Source: Mesoflavibacter zeaxanthinifaciens DSM 18436 (lineage in GTDB: Bacteria > Bacteroidota > Bacteroidia > Flavobacteriales > Flavobacteriaceae). From it: DNA of 64,000 bases. The DNA lies in contig NZ_AULQ01000002.1 of NCBI RefSeq assembly GCF_000422365.1, positions 186,001 to 250,000 on the forward strand. The letters run 5' to 3'. Below, piece after piece: positions 17,157 through 25,825 of this stretch. Under the pieces are notes generated by a model. The model did not search any database. It was not told the origin of the DNA and saw only the letters and a list, made by a program, of their open reading frames with translations. The number at the start of each line of letters is the position of its first letter. Positions within the stretch are counted from its first letter, which is position 1. Position numbers and translations under genes: made by a program.

Positions 17157-18644
17157 ATGGAACAAAAAAAGGTAGGTATTTGGGTACGCGTATCTGACCC
17201 AAAACAAGTTGTAAAAGAAAGCCATATTCATCATGAACTTCACGCAAAAAATTTCGTGGAATCTCGCAAATGGAAAGTGGCAAAAGTTTATCGACTTGAA
17301 GCGATGAGCGGTAAATCCATTATGAATTACCCGCAGACGAAAGAGATGCTCAATGATATTAAAAATGGCCTTATCTCTTGTCTTGTTTTTTCAAAAATTG
17401 CACGATTAGCAAGAAACACCAAAGAGCTTATTGAAATAGCTGATTATTTTAATGAATATAATGCTGATTTAATATCTATGGATATGACTGTAGATACCTC
17501 TACAGCAATAGGAAGACATTTTTATCGAACTATGGGTTCAATGGCTCAATGGGAACGAGAAATGACCGTTGAACGTATTAAATCTTCTATTCAAGCTCGA
17601 GCTCAACTAGGTAAACAAATAGGAGGTCAACCTCCTTTAGGATACATCTATGTAAATAAAAAGCTTACAATTAACCAAGAAGAAATATCTGTTATTAAAC
17701 TAATATTTGAGCTTTTTTTAGAAAATAAAAGAAAACGAACAACTGCAAGAGAACTCAATAATAGAGGATATCGAACTCGTAGAGGTAATTTTTTCACAGA
17801 CGCTACTATACGAAGAGTGCTTACTGATCCAGTATATAAAGGGCTGCATAGAATGAATTATAGTGCGATGGTAAATGGAGTAAGAGTTATTAAACCAAAA
17901 GAAGAATGGGTTTTTCATGAGGTTGAACCTATTGTGTCTGAAGAAGTGTGGAAACAAGTTAATGATATTGTCATTCAACAAATATCTTCTCACACGCAAG
18001 TATTAAATAGAAAAACGTATCTTTTTACAGGGTATATATACTGTTACTGCGGAAGTAAAATGTATACACATAACAAAACTAAAAATTACTTCTGTGACAA
18101 AAGATGTGGTAATAAAGTAAATAGAGAAGACCTTGAAGAAGTATTTCAAAGTCAATTACATTCATATACAGTATCACAAGCAGAAATACAAAATTATGAG
18201 ATTAATATATTAAATATTATTCAACAAAAAGAACGTGAGTATTCAAGATTATTAAAGACGCGTGATGCACTTGAAAAGAAAATACAAAAACTTTTAGATT
18301 TACATCTAGAAGGACAAATTCCTACAAAATCATTTAAAGAACATCATGATACACCATACAAACAATTGCAAGAAGTTAAGGGACATATACAAGAAATTGA
18401 GAATGAAAAAACACTATTAGAAAATCAAAAATCAGTAGTAGAAGAAACAATTTCTGATGCAATAAATTTATATCAATCATGGAGTACTTTAGATCATAAT
18501 CAAAAACGACAAGTAATCGAAACCGTGGTTAATAAAATAATTGTTGGCATACAAGATATCTCAATACAATTGTATAAAGTATTACCAAACGATATATTAC
18601 CTCCATTTTCTAAAACAACTCCGAATGGGCTTCACAACCAATAG
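17157..18644 (+). CDS. Large serine recombinase (integrase of the island)
   Basis: A 495-residue site-specific recombinase. The catalytic domain (1-150) has GIWVRVSDPKQ with the nucleophilic Ser13, LVFSKIARLARN, and MGSMAQWEREMTVERI. A Recombinase domain (about 170-280) includes GQPPLGY and GNFFTDATIRRVLTDPVYKG. A zinc ribbon follows (FTGYIYCYCGSKMYTH, then YFCDKRCGNKVN), then a coiled coil (about 350-440) as in large serine integrases. It catalyses insertion and excision between attP and attB. The gene lies at the extreme right of the island and its last codons and TAG overlap the broken dprA on the other strand, identifying the integration site. Confidence 0.92.
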   Translation: MEQKKVGIWVRVSDPKQVVKESHIHHELHAKNFVESRKWKVAKVYRLEAMSGKSIMNYPQTKEMLNDIKNGLISCLVFSKIARLARNTKELIEIADYFNEYNADLISMDMTVDTSTAIGRHFYRTMGSMAQWEREMTVERIKSSIQARAQLGKQIGGQPPLGYIYVNKKLTINQEEISVIKLIFELFLENKRKRTTARELNNRGYRTRRGNFFTDATIRRVLTDPVYKGLHRMNYSAMVNGVRVIKPKEEWVFHEVEPIVSEEVWKQVNDIVIQQISSHTQVLNRKTYLFTGYIYCYCGSKMYTHNKTKNYFCDKRCGNKVNREDLEEVFQSQLHSYTVSQAEIQNYEINILNIIQQKEREYSRLLKTRDALEKKIQKLLDLHLEGQIPTKSFKEHHDTPYKQLQEVKGHIQEIENEKTLLENQKSVVEETISDAINLYQSWSTLDHNQKRQVIETVVNKIIVGIQDISIQLYKVLPNDILPPFSKTTPNGLHNQ

Positions 18645-19152
18645 TTTGCAATTTGTTTTTTATTGCTGCTTTATGTGCGGTTATATCTGTACCATAAGCA
18701 AACCCAGAAATAATTATAGGCTTGTATACTGCTAAATCTTCAATTAATTTTTCGCAAAAAGCTATACCAGATGTTGTAATTTTTCTAGTACCAACTATGC
18801 TAATAATGTGTTGATTATTTAAGTTGATATTTCCTGACGAGAACAATAAAATAGGACCATCTAAGCAATGTTTTAATTTTTCTGGATACGTTTCATCTAA
18901 AAAATAATGACAATTTATACCTTCATCTCTTATGTATTTTAGTTCATTTTCTGCAGCTTCAAGATGATTTGATTTATGCAATTCACTCAATAAAACTTCA
19001 CCAATACCATCAATTTTTAAAAGATTACTTCTTTTTTCTTTAAAGACAGCTTCTGCACTTCCGCAGTGATTAATTAGCTTTTTTGCAGTAGTATCTCCAA
19101 TTTTTGATACGTGTTGTAAGGCTAAAATATGCAGTAATTGGCTATCTTTCAT
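18610..19152 (-). pseudogene. dprA: dprA 5' remnant, interrupted by the island
   Basis: DprA loads RecA on incoming single-stranded DNA during natural transformation. The open frame has 180 residues against about 365 in the family. The N-terminal helical part (about 8-70, with DTTAKKLINHCGS and IDGIGEVLLSEL) and the start of the Rossmann core (HIISIVGTRK, then IIISGFAYGTDITAHKAA) are intact. After LQTIGC only EAHSELF and a stop remain, so the second half of the nucleotide-binding core and the C-terminal winged helix are lost. The missing half was not found elsewhere in the window. The adjacent serine recombinase explains the break. DprA should be non-functional unless the island excises. Confidence 0.85.
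18618..18648. other. Inferred right attachment junction (attR) inside dprA
   Basis: On the minus strand dprA reads normally through LQTIGC and then departs from the family pattern. The switch lies within about 18622-18640, where the recombinase 3' end is encoded on plus. The exact crossover dinucleotide cannot be fixed because no left junction or empty site is available in the window. Confidence 0.55.
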
Positions 19153-19245
19153 TTTATATTAATCTGATTTTTAAGCTACAAGAAAAGAAATTTATTGCTG
19201 TTAATAAATAATAGGGTCTAAATTTTATTCGCTTTTAAAAATTTA

Positions 19246-19253
19246 TAACTTTG
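19246..19253 (+). promoter_or_regulatory. Bacteroidota -7 box upstream of HU/SPOR gene
   Basis: TAACTTTG fits the TAnnTTTG -7 consensus. The ATG is at 19259, so the predicted transcription start would fall at or almost on the start codon, implying a leaderless or nearly leaderless mRNA. No clear -33 TTG was seen. Confidence 0.4.
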
Positions 19254-19258
19254 TTTTT

Positions 19259-20197
19259 ATGCAATTAGAAACCTACATAAGCGATTTGTTATACCGTTAC
19301 GATTGTGTGACTGTACCAGAGTTTGGTGCTTTTTTAACGCAACGTAAATCGGCTACGGTACACGATTCTACCAACGCGTTTTATCCGCCAAAAAAAGTAT
19401 TATCTTTTAATGAACAAATACAAAATAACGATGGTCTTTTAGCACGTTATATTGCAGATGTAGAAAAGATTCCTTTTGAAGTTGCTACGCAAAATATAGC
19501 AATGCGTGTTAAATCGTTAAAATCTTATTTAACCGAAGGAGAAACTTTAACCTTTGAAAATATTGGCGATTTAAAGTTAAATAATGAAGGTAAAATACAG
19601 TTTACACCTTCTTATCACCTTAATTACTTAACAGATGCGTTTGGTTTATCTCAATTTGTAAGTCCTTCTGTAACAAGGGAAGAATACAAAAAAGAGGTTG
19701 AAACAATTGAAAAAGAAGTACCAACTATTGCAATTACCCAAGAAAAACGTAAAAGTAAATCTTATCTTAAATACGCTGCAGTTGCTATTATTGCATTAGG
19801 TTTAAGCGGTTTTGGAGTAACTAATTATTACAAAAATATAGAAAACCATAACCAAATAGCTCAAGAAGAAGCAGATGCACAATTAGAAAGTCAAATACAA
19901 GAAGCTACATTTGTAATAAGCAATCCTTTACCTGCTGTAACATTAAATGTAAATAAACAAATAGGTAATTATCATGTGATTGCTGGTGCTTTTAGATTAG
20001 AAGAAAACTCTGATAAAAAAGTTGAACAGTTAAAAGCTTTAGGTTTTAAAGCAAGAAAAATTGGTACAAATAAATACGGATTACACCAAGTTGCTTATGG
20101 TAGTTATACGTCTAGAGAAGACGCTTTTAACGCTTTAAATTCAATAAGAAAAGAAAGTAATAAAGACGCTTGGTTGCTTATAAAAAAGTTAGACTAA
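19259..20197 (+). CDS. HU-domain and SPOR-domain membrane protein
   Basis: A 312-residue inner membrane protein. Residues 1-130 form an HU/CCDC81-type fold (LETYISDLLYRYDCVTVPEFGAFL, then NIAMRVKSLKSYLTEGETLTFENIGDL). One transmembrane helix lies at about 170-188, a short linker follows, and the C-terminal SPOR domain (about 235-312: YHVIAGAFRLEENSDKKVEQLKALGF, then AYGSYTSREDAFNAL) should bind denuded peptidoglycan at division sites. This architecture beside dprA is conserved in Flavobacteriaceae. It is divergent from dprA with a 106-base gap. A terminator follows at about 20220. Confidence 0.88.
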   Translation: MQLETYISDLLYRYDCVTVPEFGAFLTQRKSATVHDSTNAFYPPKKVLSFNEQIQNNDGLLARYIADVEKIPFEVATQNIAMRVKSLKSYLTEGETLTFENIGDLKLNNEGKIQFTPSYHLNYLTDAFGLSQFVSPSVTREEYKKEVETIEKEVPTIAITQEKRKSKSYLKYAAVAIIALGLSGFGVTNYYKNIENHNQIAQEEADAQLESQIQEATFVISNPLPAVTLNVNKQIGNYHVIAGAFRLEENSDKKVEQLKALGFKARKIGTNKYGLHQVAYGSYTSREDAFNALNSIRKESNKDAWLLIKKLD

Positions 20198-20219
20198 GTA
20201 ATGTTTAAAACAAATATTA

Positions 20220-20251
20220 AAAGCCTTACAATTATAATTGTGAGGCTTTTT
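20220..20251 (+). terminator. Terminator of HU/SPOR gene
   Basis: AAAGCCTTACAATT pairs with AATTGTGAGGCTTT (one G-T wobble) over a 2-base centre, so the innermost pairs must open. A short T-run follows. It lies 22 bases after the HU/SPOR stop codon. Confidence 0.75.
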
Positions 20252-20299
20252 GTTTTCATAATTATTTGTAAAAAGCTAAACTAAAAATGTAAATCGTCT

Positions 20300-20307
20300 T
20301 ACCTTTG
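20300..20307 (+). promoter_or_regulatory. Bacteroidota -7 box upstream of thioesterase gene
   Basis: TACCTTTG matches TAnnTTTG exactly, 16 bases before the ATG at 20324. A properly spaced -33 TTG was not found. Confidence 0.4.
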
Positions 20308-20323
20308 CAAAAAAATAAATTCT

Positions 20324-20833
20324 ATGACACCTAAAACTGCCGAAAGTTCTAAAACAACATTAACCGATTTAGTATTACCAAGCGAAACTAATCCGTTAAA
20401 CAACCTTTTTGGTGGCGAGTTACTAGCACGTATGGATCGTGCAGCAAGTATTAGTGCAAGACGCCATAGTAGACGTATTGTAGTAACTGCTTCTGTTAAT
20501 CATGTAGCATTTAACAGAGCTGTACCTTTAGGTAGTGTTGTAACTGTAGAAGCTAAAGTATCTAGAGCCTTTAAAAGCTCTATGGAAATATTTATTGATG
20601 TTTGGATTGAAGATCGTGAGTCTGGAGAACGCACAAAAGCTAATGAAGCTATTTATACCTTTGTTGCTGTTGACGAAACAGGAAGACCTGTAAAAGTACC
20701 AGAACTTTTACCGGAAACCGATCTTGAAAAAGAACGTTATGCTGCTGCTTTAAGACGTAAGCAATTAAGTTTAGTTTTAGCAGGGAAAATGAAACCTCAA
20801 GACGCTACAGAACTTAAAGCTTTATTTGAGTAA
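20324..20833 (+). CDS. Acyl-CoA thioesterase, hotdog fold
   Basis: A 169-residue cytosolic hydrolase that releases free CoA from acyl-CoA. It shows the cytosolic acyl-CoA hydrolase pattern: LVLPSETNPLNNLFGGELLARMDRAASISARRH, with Asn-Leu-Phe-Gly-Gly and the acidic Asp in the helix, then VVTASVNHVAFNRAVPLGSVVTVEAKVSRAFKSSMEI and IYTFVAVDETGRPVKVPEL. The length fits single-hotdog enzymes that work as hexamers or trimers of dimers. Substrate chain length cannot be read. It has its own -7 box and terminator-bounded unit, and ends head-to-head with envC (stop codons adjoining). Confidence 0.9.
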   Translation: MTPKTAESSKTTLTDLVLPSETNPLNNLFGGELLARMDRAASISARRHSRRIVVTASVNHVAFNRAVPLGSVVTVEAKVSRAFKSSMEIFIDVWIEDRESGERTKANEAIYTFVAVDETGRPVKVPELLPETDLEKERYAAALRRKQLSLVLAGKMKPQDATELKALFE

Positions 20834-22057
20834 TTACATTTTATAAACCCATTCTGCTGGGTTTTGTGATGCATTATTTTTATAAACGCTAAACTTTAAT
20901 AAGGTTTGACCATCGCTGTCTGTAAAGACTTCGCCAATCTGTTGTTTTGTAGAAATCTGTTCGCCTTTTTTAACGTAAACTGTTTTTAAATTACCATAAG
21001 CTGTAATGTAATTACCATGTTGGATTAAAACCACAGGATTACTCTTTTTTTGCACCATTACAGCTAAGACTTTACCTTTAAAAACAGCTCTAACTTTAGC
21101 ATCTTTTTCGGTAGCTATTCTTACACCGCTACTTTGTATTTCGACACTAGGATTTATAGGAGATCTTTGTTTTCCGTAACGTAGTTTTACAATTCCCTTT
21201 TCTACTGGCCAAGGTAATTTTCCTTTGTTACTTATAAAGTCTGCTGCTATTAATTTTGCTTCGGCTGTTAATGCAAAACCAGATTTGTAGGTAGACGTTT
21301 TGCCTGCTTTTTTATTAGATTTTGCTATTTCGGCTTTAATAATTCGGTCTATTTCTTCATCTATTTTAGCAGCTTCGCGCTGTTTTTCTTTTATTTGAGC
21401 AGCATACTTATTTAAGTCTTTTTTAATCTCTGCCATTATAGATTGATGTTGCTTTCTATCGGCTTCTAATTGATTTTGAATGACCTTATTTTCTGCAATT
21501 AACTTATCCTTTTCTTCTTTTTGCTTAACTAAGTCTAAGTTTAAATCTTGAAGCTTTTTTGCTTTTACTTTTATGTCTTCAGCTTGTTGTTTCTGCACCT
21601 TTGCATATTGGTTCATGTACTGTAAACGCTTATAAGCTTGTCTAAAATTGTCTGAAGACAGTAAAAACATTACACGGCTTTGTTCGCTTTTATTTTTATA
21701 ACTTTTTTGAATCGTTTTTGCGTAGTTTTCTTTTAAAATGGTAAGCTCGTCACGCAATTGCGAAATTTCTTTTTGATTATTATTTATTGATCTAGTTAAT
21801 AAATTAGCTTGTTGATTGGTGACTTTTATTAAATTATTGGTCACGCTTAACTTATAGTTTAAGTCTTCTATTAAAGCGGTTTGATCCTTCTTTTTATTTT
21901 GGTTAGAAAAAAGAAGACTGTTTATTTTTTTAATTTCGTTTCTAAGCTCTATTCGTCTTGCTTCAAGCTGGTCTTTTTTATTGTTTTGCGCTTGCGCGGA
22001 AGTGATGCCAAGCAACAAAAACATTAATGAAAGGGTTAGAAACTGATTGAATTTCAT
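20834..22057 (-). CDS. envC: EnvC-like murein hydrolase activator
   Basis: A 407-residue exported protein: signal peptide to about residue 23 (SAQAQ), a long coiled coil (about 25-260, many Lys/Glu/Gln heptads), and a C-terminal LytM/M23 domain (about 290-405). The first metal-ligand motif HxGxD is replaced by SSGVRI, so the domain is degenerate, as in EnvC/NlpD proteins that activate amidases instead of cutting peptidoglycan themselves. QHGNYITAYGNL and VKKGEQISTKQQIGEV are recognisable family segments. It is the last gene of a minus-strand run (TPR protein, DUF4292 lipoprotein, envC) with gaps of 0-2 bases, probably one operon. Confidence 0.88.
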   Translation of the reverse strand: MKFNQFLTLSLMFLLLGITSAQAQNNKKDQLEARRIELRNEIKKINSLLFSNQNKKKDQTALIEDLNYKLSVTNNLIKVTNQQANLLTRSINNNQKEISQLRDELTILKENYAKTIQKSYKNKSEQSRVMFLLSSDNFRQAYKRLQYMNQYAKVQKQQAEDIKVKAKKLQDLNLDLVKQKEEKDKLIAENKVIQNQLEADRKQHQSIMAEIKKDLNKYAAQIKEKQREAAKIDEEIDRIIKAEIAKSNKKAGKTSTYKSGFALTAEAKLIAADFISNKGKLPWPVEKGIVKLRYGKQRSPINPSVEIQSSGVRIATEKDAKVRAVFKGKVLAVMVQKKSNPVVLIQHGNYITAYGNLKTVYVKKGEQISTKQQIGEVFTDSDGQTLLKFSVYKNNASQNPAEWVYKM

Positions 22058-22059
22058 GG

Positions 22060-22833
22060 TTATAATTCTATTTTTTTATATCCTGAAGGAATACTAAACG
22101 GAAAACGTACATCTTCATTCAAATCTACAGATTTTAATTCTAAATTAATCACTAGTTGATCTTCATTTTCTATAGCAAAAATCTTTGTTTCTGAAGGTAA
22201 AGTTAAGTTGTCTACTTTTTGATAAGATAAATAGTCTATTTGTAAAATTCTACGTTCTTTAGGTTGTGCAATTTGCTGAGAATCCATTTTAAAATGACTT
22301 GGGTTGAACATTAAAAAAAGCTCGAATAAATCGCGTTGTTTTTTTGGTTTTAATTGGTACGATTGGTCAAAAGTATCAATCTCATAATCCTTATCATTAA
22401 GTGCAAACATAGACTGACCTAATAGCATATTTTGTACTTTTTGAAAATCTAATTCTGTCCCTAAAAGATTACTTAAGTACGTAAAATCGCCATCAAAATA
22501 AGTGTTATCTAGTTTGTTATAAAACGCGACTCTTGTTGGTGTTATTAGCGCTTTAACTAACCCTAATTTACTCATCCAAATGGTTTTATCTTTTTCTATA
22601 CGAAGACTAACGGTTGTTCCTTCAGATTTATTTTTTTCTATGTATTCAATTTTCATTTTACCTACTAAAGTCTTAAAATCTGACTCTACTTTTTCGGTTT
22701 GTTTAATTAATTGTTTTGCTGTTAATCTATTGTTTAGTTCGCCATTGGCAACAATAGTTTTGGCTGATTTACAACCAACAAATACAAATAAAAATAGTAT
22801 TGTATATAGAGAAAATTGAGTTTTAATAGTCAT
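22060..22833 (-). CDS. DUF4292 family lipoprotein
   Basis: A 257-residue envelope protein with a lipoprotein signal (hydrophobic LFVFVGC, Cys near residue 21). The mature part is beta-rich with LVGKMKIEYIEKNKSEGTTVSLRIEKDKTIWMSK and a helical YLSNLLGTELDFQKVQNMLLGQ, as in the DUF4292 family, which resembles LolA/LolB-like half-barrels that may carry lipid. It overlaps the upstream TPR gene by one base and lies 2 bases before envC, an arrangement conserved in Flavobacteriaceae. Exact role unknown. Confidence 0.82.
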   Translation of the reverse strand: MTIKTQFSLYTILFLFVFVGCKSAKTIVANGELNNRLTAKQLIKQTEKVESDFKTLVGKMKIEYIEKNKSEGTTVSLRIEKDKTIWMSKLGLVKALITPTRVAFYNKLDNTYFDGDFTYLSNLLGTELDFQKVQNMLLGQSMFALNDKDYEIDTFDQSYQLKPKKQRDLFELFLMFNPSHFKMDSQQIAQPKERRILQIDYLSYQKVDNLTLPSETKIFAIENEDQLVINLELKSVDLNEDVRFPFSIPSGYKKIEL

Positions 22834-24197
22834 TAATTAGATAATTGTAATTTTTTTGCTTTATCACTAAACGTTTTTGCTTTATTTAAATTGTTTGTTG
22901 CAGTATAAGCTTTGGCTAATTGATTATAAAAATCTGCTTCCATTGGTTTGTCATCAATAATGTAATCTAAGCCCATTTCTAAGCTTTCTATAGCTTCTTT
23001 TGGTCTGTTTAAATAGTTTAATGACACACCATGAGTAAGATATAAAACTGGTTGCGATGGGAAAATTTCTATACCTTCTTGGCTACGATCTGCTGCTTGT
23101 TTAAATTGTTTTAAATCTATGTGAAGAAGTATTATATTTCTTAATATCCCAAAGTTTTCTTCTTCTTTTTGAAGTGCTTGTTCGTAAAAACTTATTGCTT
23201 TTTGTTTTTCGCCTTTAAGTAAATAATATTGAGCTAACTCTACCAACGTTTTACCACTAGATTCAATTTTTGTTAGCATTGAAGTTACATCTACTAAGTC
23301 TTGCTCGTATTGTTGATTTTTACTGACAAATTTTACAAAATCTGCTAGTACTTTTATTTTAGATTCGGGATTAATTTTTGAGCTTTGTAAAGCAATTTTC
23401 ATAGAATTAATTGCTTTATCGTGGCTACCTTCATCTAAATAAAATTTATATAATGCTAGATGAACAAGTTGGTTTTTTGGATTAATTTCTAATAGCTTTT
23501 TTGCTGTTTCAAACGCTTTTTTCTTGTCGTTATTTTCGCTGTAACGATAGATTAATCTTAAATAAGTTTCTTCAGATTCTGGATTTTTATCTACGCGTTC
23601 TTCAAGATTTTCAATTTGATCTTTTTTTCTACCTGTTGCGTTGTAAATGCGGTTACGTAGTAAGTCTCTATCGTCTGTAATACCGTACTCTTCATCTAAC
23701 TCGTCTAAGATTTTAAGTGCATCTTTAAAATTACCTGTTTGTACGTAAATATTGGCTAAATCCTCTTTATAATCTGGATGGTATTTTACCAATTGTCTTA
23801 CGGTTTTTATGGCTTTGTTATATTCTTTTTGCTGAATGTAAACATGATACAGCTCGTCTAAAACCCATTCGTTATCAGGCTCTATTCTTAATGCATCTTT
23901 TAATGCATCTTCAGCTTCTCCAAAATTTTTAAGCTTGTTGTAGTTTTTTCCTAATTGATAATAAATAACCACATGAGAATCGTCTAATTCTAAGCAACGT
24001 TTTAAGTTATCTACAGCACGGTCATAATTTTCTATACCGTGTTGTTTCATGGCTTCGTAGAAATTATTTTGAAATTCGTCTTCAAAATTTCCTAAGTCGT
24101 CATTTGGTGTTTTATTAAAATCTACTTGGGCATAGTTAGTCTGCGGAATGCATAACATTCCGAAAAGGAAATATAAGATGTAAAGCGTTTTTTTCAT
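22833..24197 (-). CDS. Exported tetratricopeptide repeat protein
   Basis: A 454-residue protein with a signal peptide (residues 1-23, ending NYAQ). The rest is tandem TPR units from about residue 40 to the end (ENYDRAVDNLKRCLELD, NFGEAEDALKDALRIEPD, EYNKAIKTVRQLVKYHPD, KQKAISFYEQALQKEEE, RPKEAIESLEMGLDY), giving a scaffold for protein-protein contacts in the periplasm. It is the first gene of the envC unit and probably supports envelope assembly, but no partner can be named. Confidence 0.85.
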   Translation of the reverse strand: MKKTLYILYFLFGMLCIPQTNYAQVDFNKTPNDDLGNFEDEFQNNFYEAMKQHGIENYDRAVDNLKRCLELDDSHVVIYYQLGKNYNKLKNFGEAEDALKDALRIEPDNEWVLDELYHVYIQQKEYNKAIKTVRQLVKYHPDYKEDLANIYVQTGNFKDALKILDELDEEYGITDDRDLLRNRIYNATGRKKDQIENLEERVDKNPESEETYLRLIYRYSENNDKKKAFETAKKLLEINPKNQLVHLALYKFYLDEGSHDKAINSMKIALQSSKINPESKIKVLADFVKFVSKNQQYEQDLVDVTSMLTKIESSGKTLVELAQYYLLKGEKQKAISFYEQALQKEEENFGILRNIILLHIDLKQFKQAADRSQEGIEIFPSQPVLYLTHGVSLNYLNRPKEAIESLEMGLDYIIDDKPMEADFYNQLAKAYTATNNLNKAKTFSDKAKKLQLSN

Positions 24198-24253
24198 CTA
24201 AATAACCTTTTGACTAAGGTTTAAGTGACTATTTATTTTAATTAGGTCAATAA

Positions 24254-25273
24254 TTATTCCAAAACAGAATAATCGCCAATGCTAATTTTGGTAAACTTAC
24301 CATCGTACTTAACGTGGTTACCAATCATAGCTTCGTCTAAATTAGCATTTTTTATACTAGTTTGGTTTTGTATTAAACTATTTTTAACGGTTGAATTTTC
24401 GATAACACAATTATTACCAATTGAAACATATGGTCCAACCGTTGCGTTTTTAAGCACTACGTTTTCTCCAATATAACAAGGTTCTATAATTGTTGAATTT
24501 TCATTTTTTACAGAGTCTGAAACTAATTGCTCTTCTCCATCTGCTTGTAAAAAGCCTAACATACGTTGGTTTGTGTCTAATGTTATGGTTTTGTTTCCGC
24601 AGTCCATCCACTCGCTAACTTCGCCTGTTTTAAAGACTTTTCCGTCTGCCATCATGCCTTTAATTCCGTCATTAATTTGATATTCGCCACCATTTATAAT
24701 ATTATTATCTAATACTTTTTGTAGCTGATCTTTTAATTGGCTTACTTCTTTAAAATAGTAAATACCTATAACTGCCAAATCGCTAACAAATTGTTGTGGC
24801 TTTTCTACAAGTTCTATAATTTCCTTTTTGTCGTTTAATTTAACAACACCGTAAGCTTCTGGTTGATCTACTTGCTTTACCCAAATTACTGAGTCTGCTT
24901 CTGGATCTAAATTAAAATCTGCACGTATTAAAGTATCTGCATAAGCGATTACTGCTGGTCCTGATAAGCTTTCTTTAGCACACATAATAGCGTGACCTGT
25001 TCCTAAAGGTTGATCTTGACGATAGATTGAGGCTTTTGCACCTAAGCTAGTCGCTAAGTCTGTTAAACTGTCTACTACATCGTCTCCAAACCAAGCTGGA
25101 TCACCTAAAACAAAAGCAACTTCGGTAATTGGTTGTTTTAAAACCTTTGCGATATCTTTTACTAATCTGTGTACAATTGGTTGTCCTGCAACAGGAATTA
25201 ATGGTTTTGGAACTGTTAAGCTATGTGGTCTTAGACGAGATCCTCTTCCCGCCATGGGTACTATTATTTTCAT
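24254..25273 (-). CDS. Sugar-phosphate nucleotidyltransferase with beta-helix tail
   Basis: A 339-residue enzyme joining a nucleoside triphosphate and a sugar 1-phosphate. The N-terminal Rossmann-like domain has the signature PMAGRGSRLRPHSLTVPKPLIPVAGQPI (residues 6-33), GTGHAI, and AYADTLI with the metal-binding Asp. EKPQQF and GGEYQINDGI follow. The C-terminal 90 residues carry hexapeptide-like repeats (GENVVLKNATVGPYVSIGNNCVIENS) forming a left-handed beta-helix. RmlA- or GlmU-like families share this layout; the substrate is uncertain. It likely supplies envelope sugar nucleotides. Neighbours are dut and a polysaccharide flippase. Confidence 0.85.
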   Translation of the reverse strand: MKIIVPMAGRGSRLRPHSLTVPKPLIPVAGQPIVHRLVKDIAKVLKQPITEVAFVLGDPAWFGDDVVDSLTDLATSLGAKASIYRQDQPLGTGHAIMCAKESLSGPAVIAYADTLIRADFNLDPEADSVIWVKQVDQPEAYGVVKLNDKKEIIELVEKPQQFVSDLAVIGIYYFKEVSQLKDQLQKVLDNNIINGGEYQINDGIKGMMADGKVFKTGEVSEWMDCGNKTITLDTNQRMLGFLQADGEEQLVSDSVKNENSTIIEPCYIGENVVLKNATVGPYVSIGNNCVIENSTVKNSLIQNQTSIKNANLDEAMIGNHVKYDGKFTKISIGDYSVLE

Positions 25274-25280
25274 TTTTTTA

Positions 25281-25385
25281 TGCCTGCGTAAGCAGGTATC
25301 TTTTTTTAATTAAACTTATTTTTTGGGTTTATACTAAGCTTGATTTTATTTTTACTTGCTTAGAGATTCCTGATTTCGCAGGAAT
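25281..25385. repeat. Pair of REP-like palindromes
   Basis: Two palindromic units lie in the 111-base gap: ATGCCTGC-GTAA-GCAGGTAT at about 25280-25299 and ATTCCTG-ATTTCG-CAGGAAT at 25366-25385. They share the CCTG/CAGG core in opposite arrangements and resemble short interspersed palindromes seen in flavobacterial intergenic regions. The second touches the dut stop codon. Confidence 0.55.
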
Positions 25386-25819
25386 TATTTGACTCCTGTA
25401 CTTCCAAAACCGCCTTCTCCACGAGATGTTTCAGAAAGTGTATCTACTTCGATCCATTCGGCACGTTCGTGCTTAGCAATTACTAATTGTGCAATACGCT
25501 CGCCGTTTTCTATCGTAAAATCTTCGTTAGAAAGGTTAACAAGGATAACACCTATTTCTCCTCTATAATCTGCATCTACTGTTCCTGGCGCATTTAAGAC
25601 AGTTATTCCTTTTTTTGCGGCTAATCCACTTCTTGGTCTTACTTGCGCTTCAAAACCTATTGGTAACTCTATAAATAAACCTGTTTTAACTATAGTACGA
25701 TCTAAAGGTTTTAAGGTTATTGCCTCATCTATATTTGCTCTTAAATCCATTCCAGCGGACGCAATAGTTTCATAATTCGGTAAAGCGTGATTGGATTTAT
25801 TAATGATTTTTATTTGCAT
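25385..25819 (-). CDS. dut: Deoxyuridine 5'-triphosphate nucleotidohydrolase
   Basis: A 144-residue dUTPase that hydrolyses dUTP to dUMP and pyrophosphate, keeping uracil out of DNA. All five trimeric dUTPase motifs are visible: AGMDLRA near 22, [12 protein letters not shown] near 62, [14 protein letters not shown] near 76 (catalytic Asp), ERIAQLVI near 106, and the C-terminal [10 protein letters not shown] that closes over the substrate. Length and motifs are canonical. It lies 6 bases from the flippase gene upstream, transcribed with it. Confidence 0.96.
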   Translation of the reverse strand: MQIKIINKSNHALPNYETIASAGMDLRANIDEAITLKPLDRTIVKTGLFIELPIGFEAQVRPRSGLAAKKGITVLNAPGTVDADYRGEIGVILVNLSNEDFTIENGERIAQLVIAKHERAEWIEVDTLSETSRGEGGFGSTGVK

Positions 25820-25825
25820 GAAATG

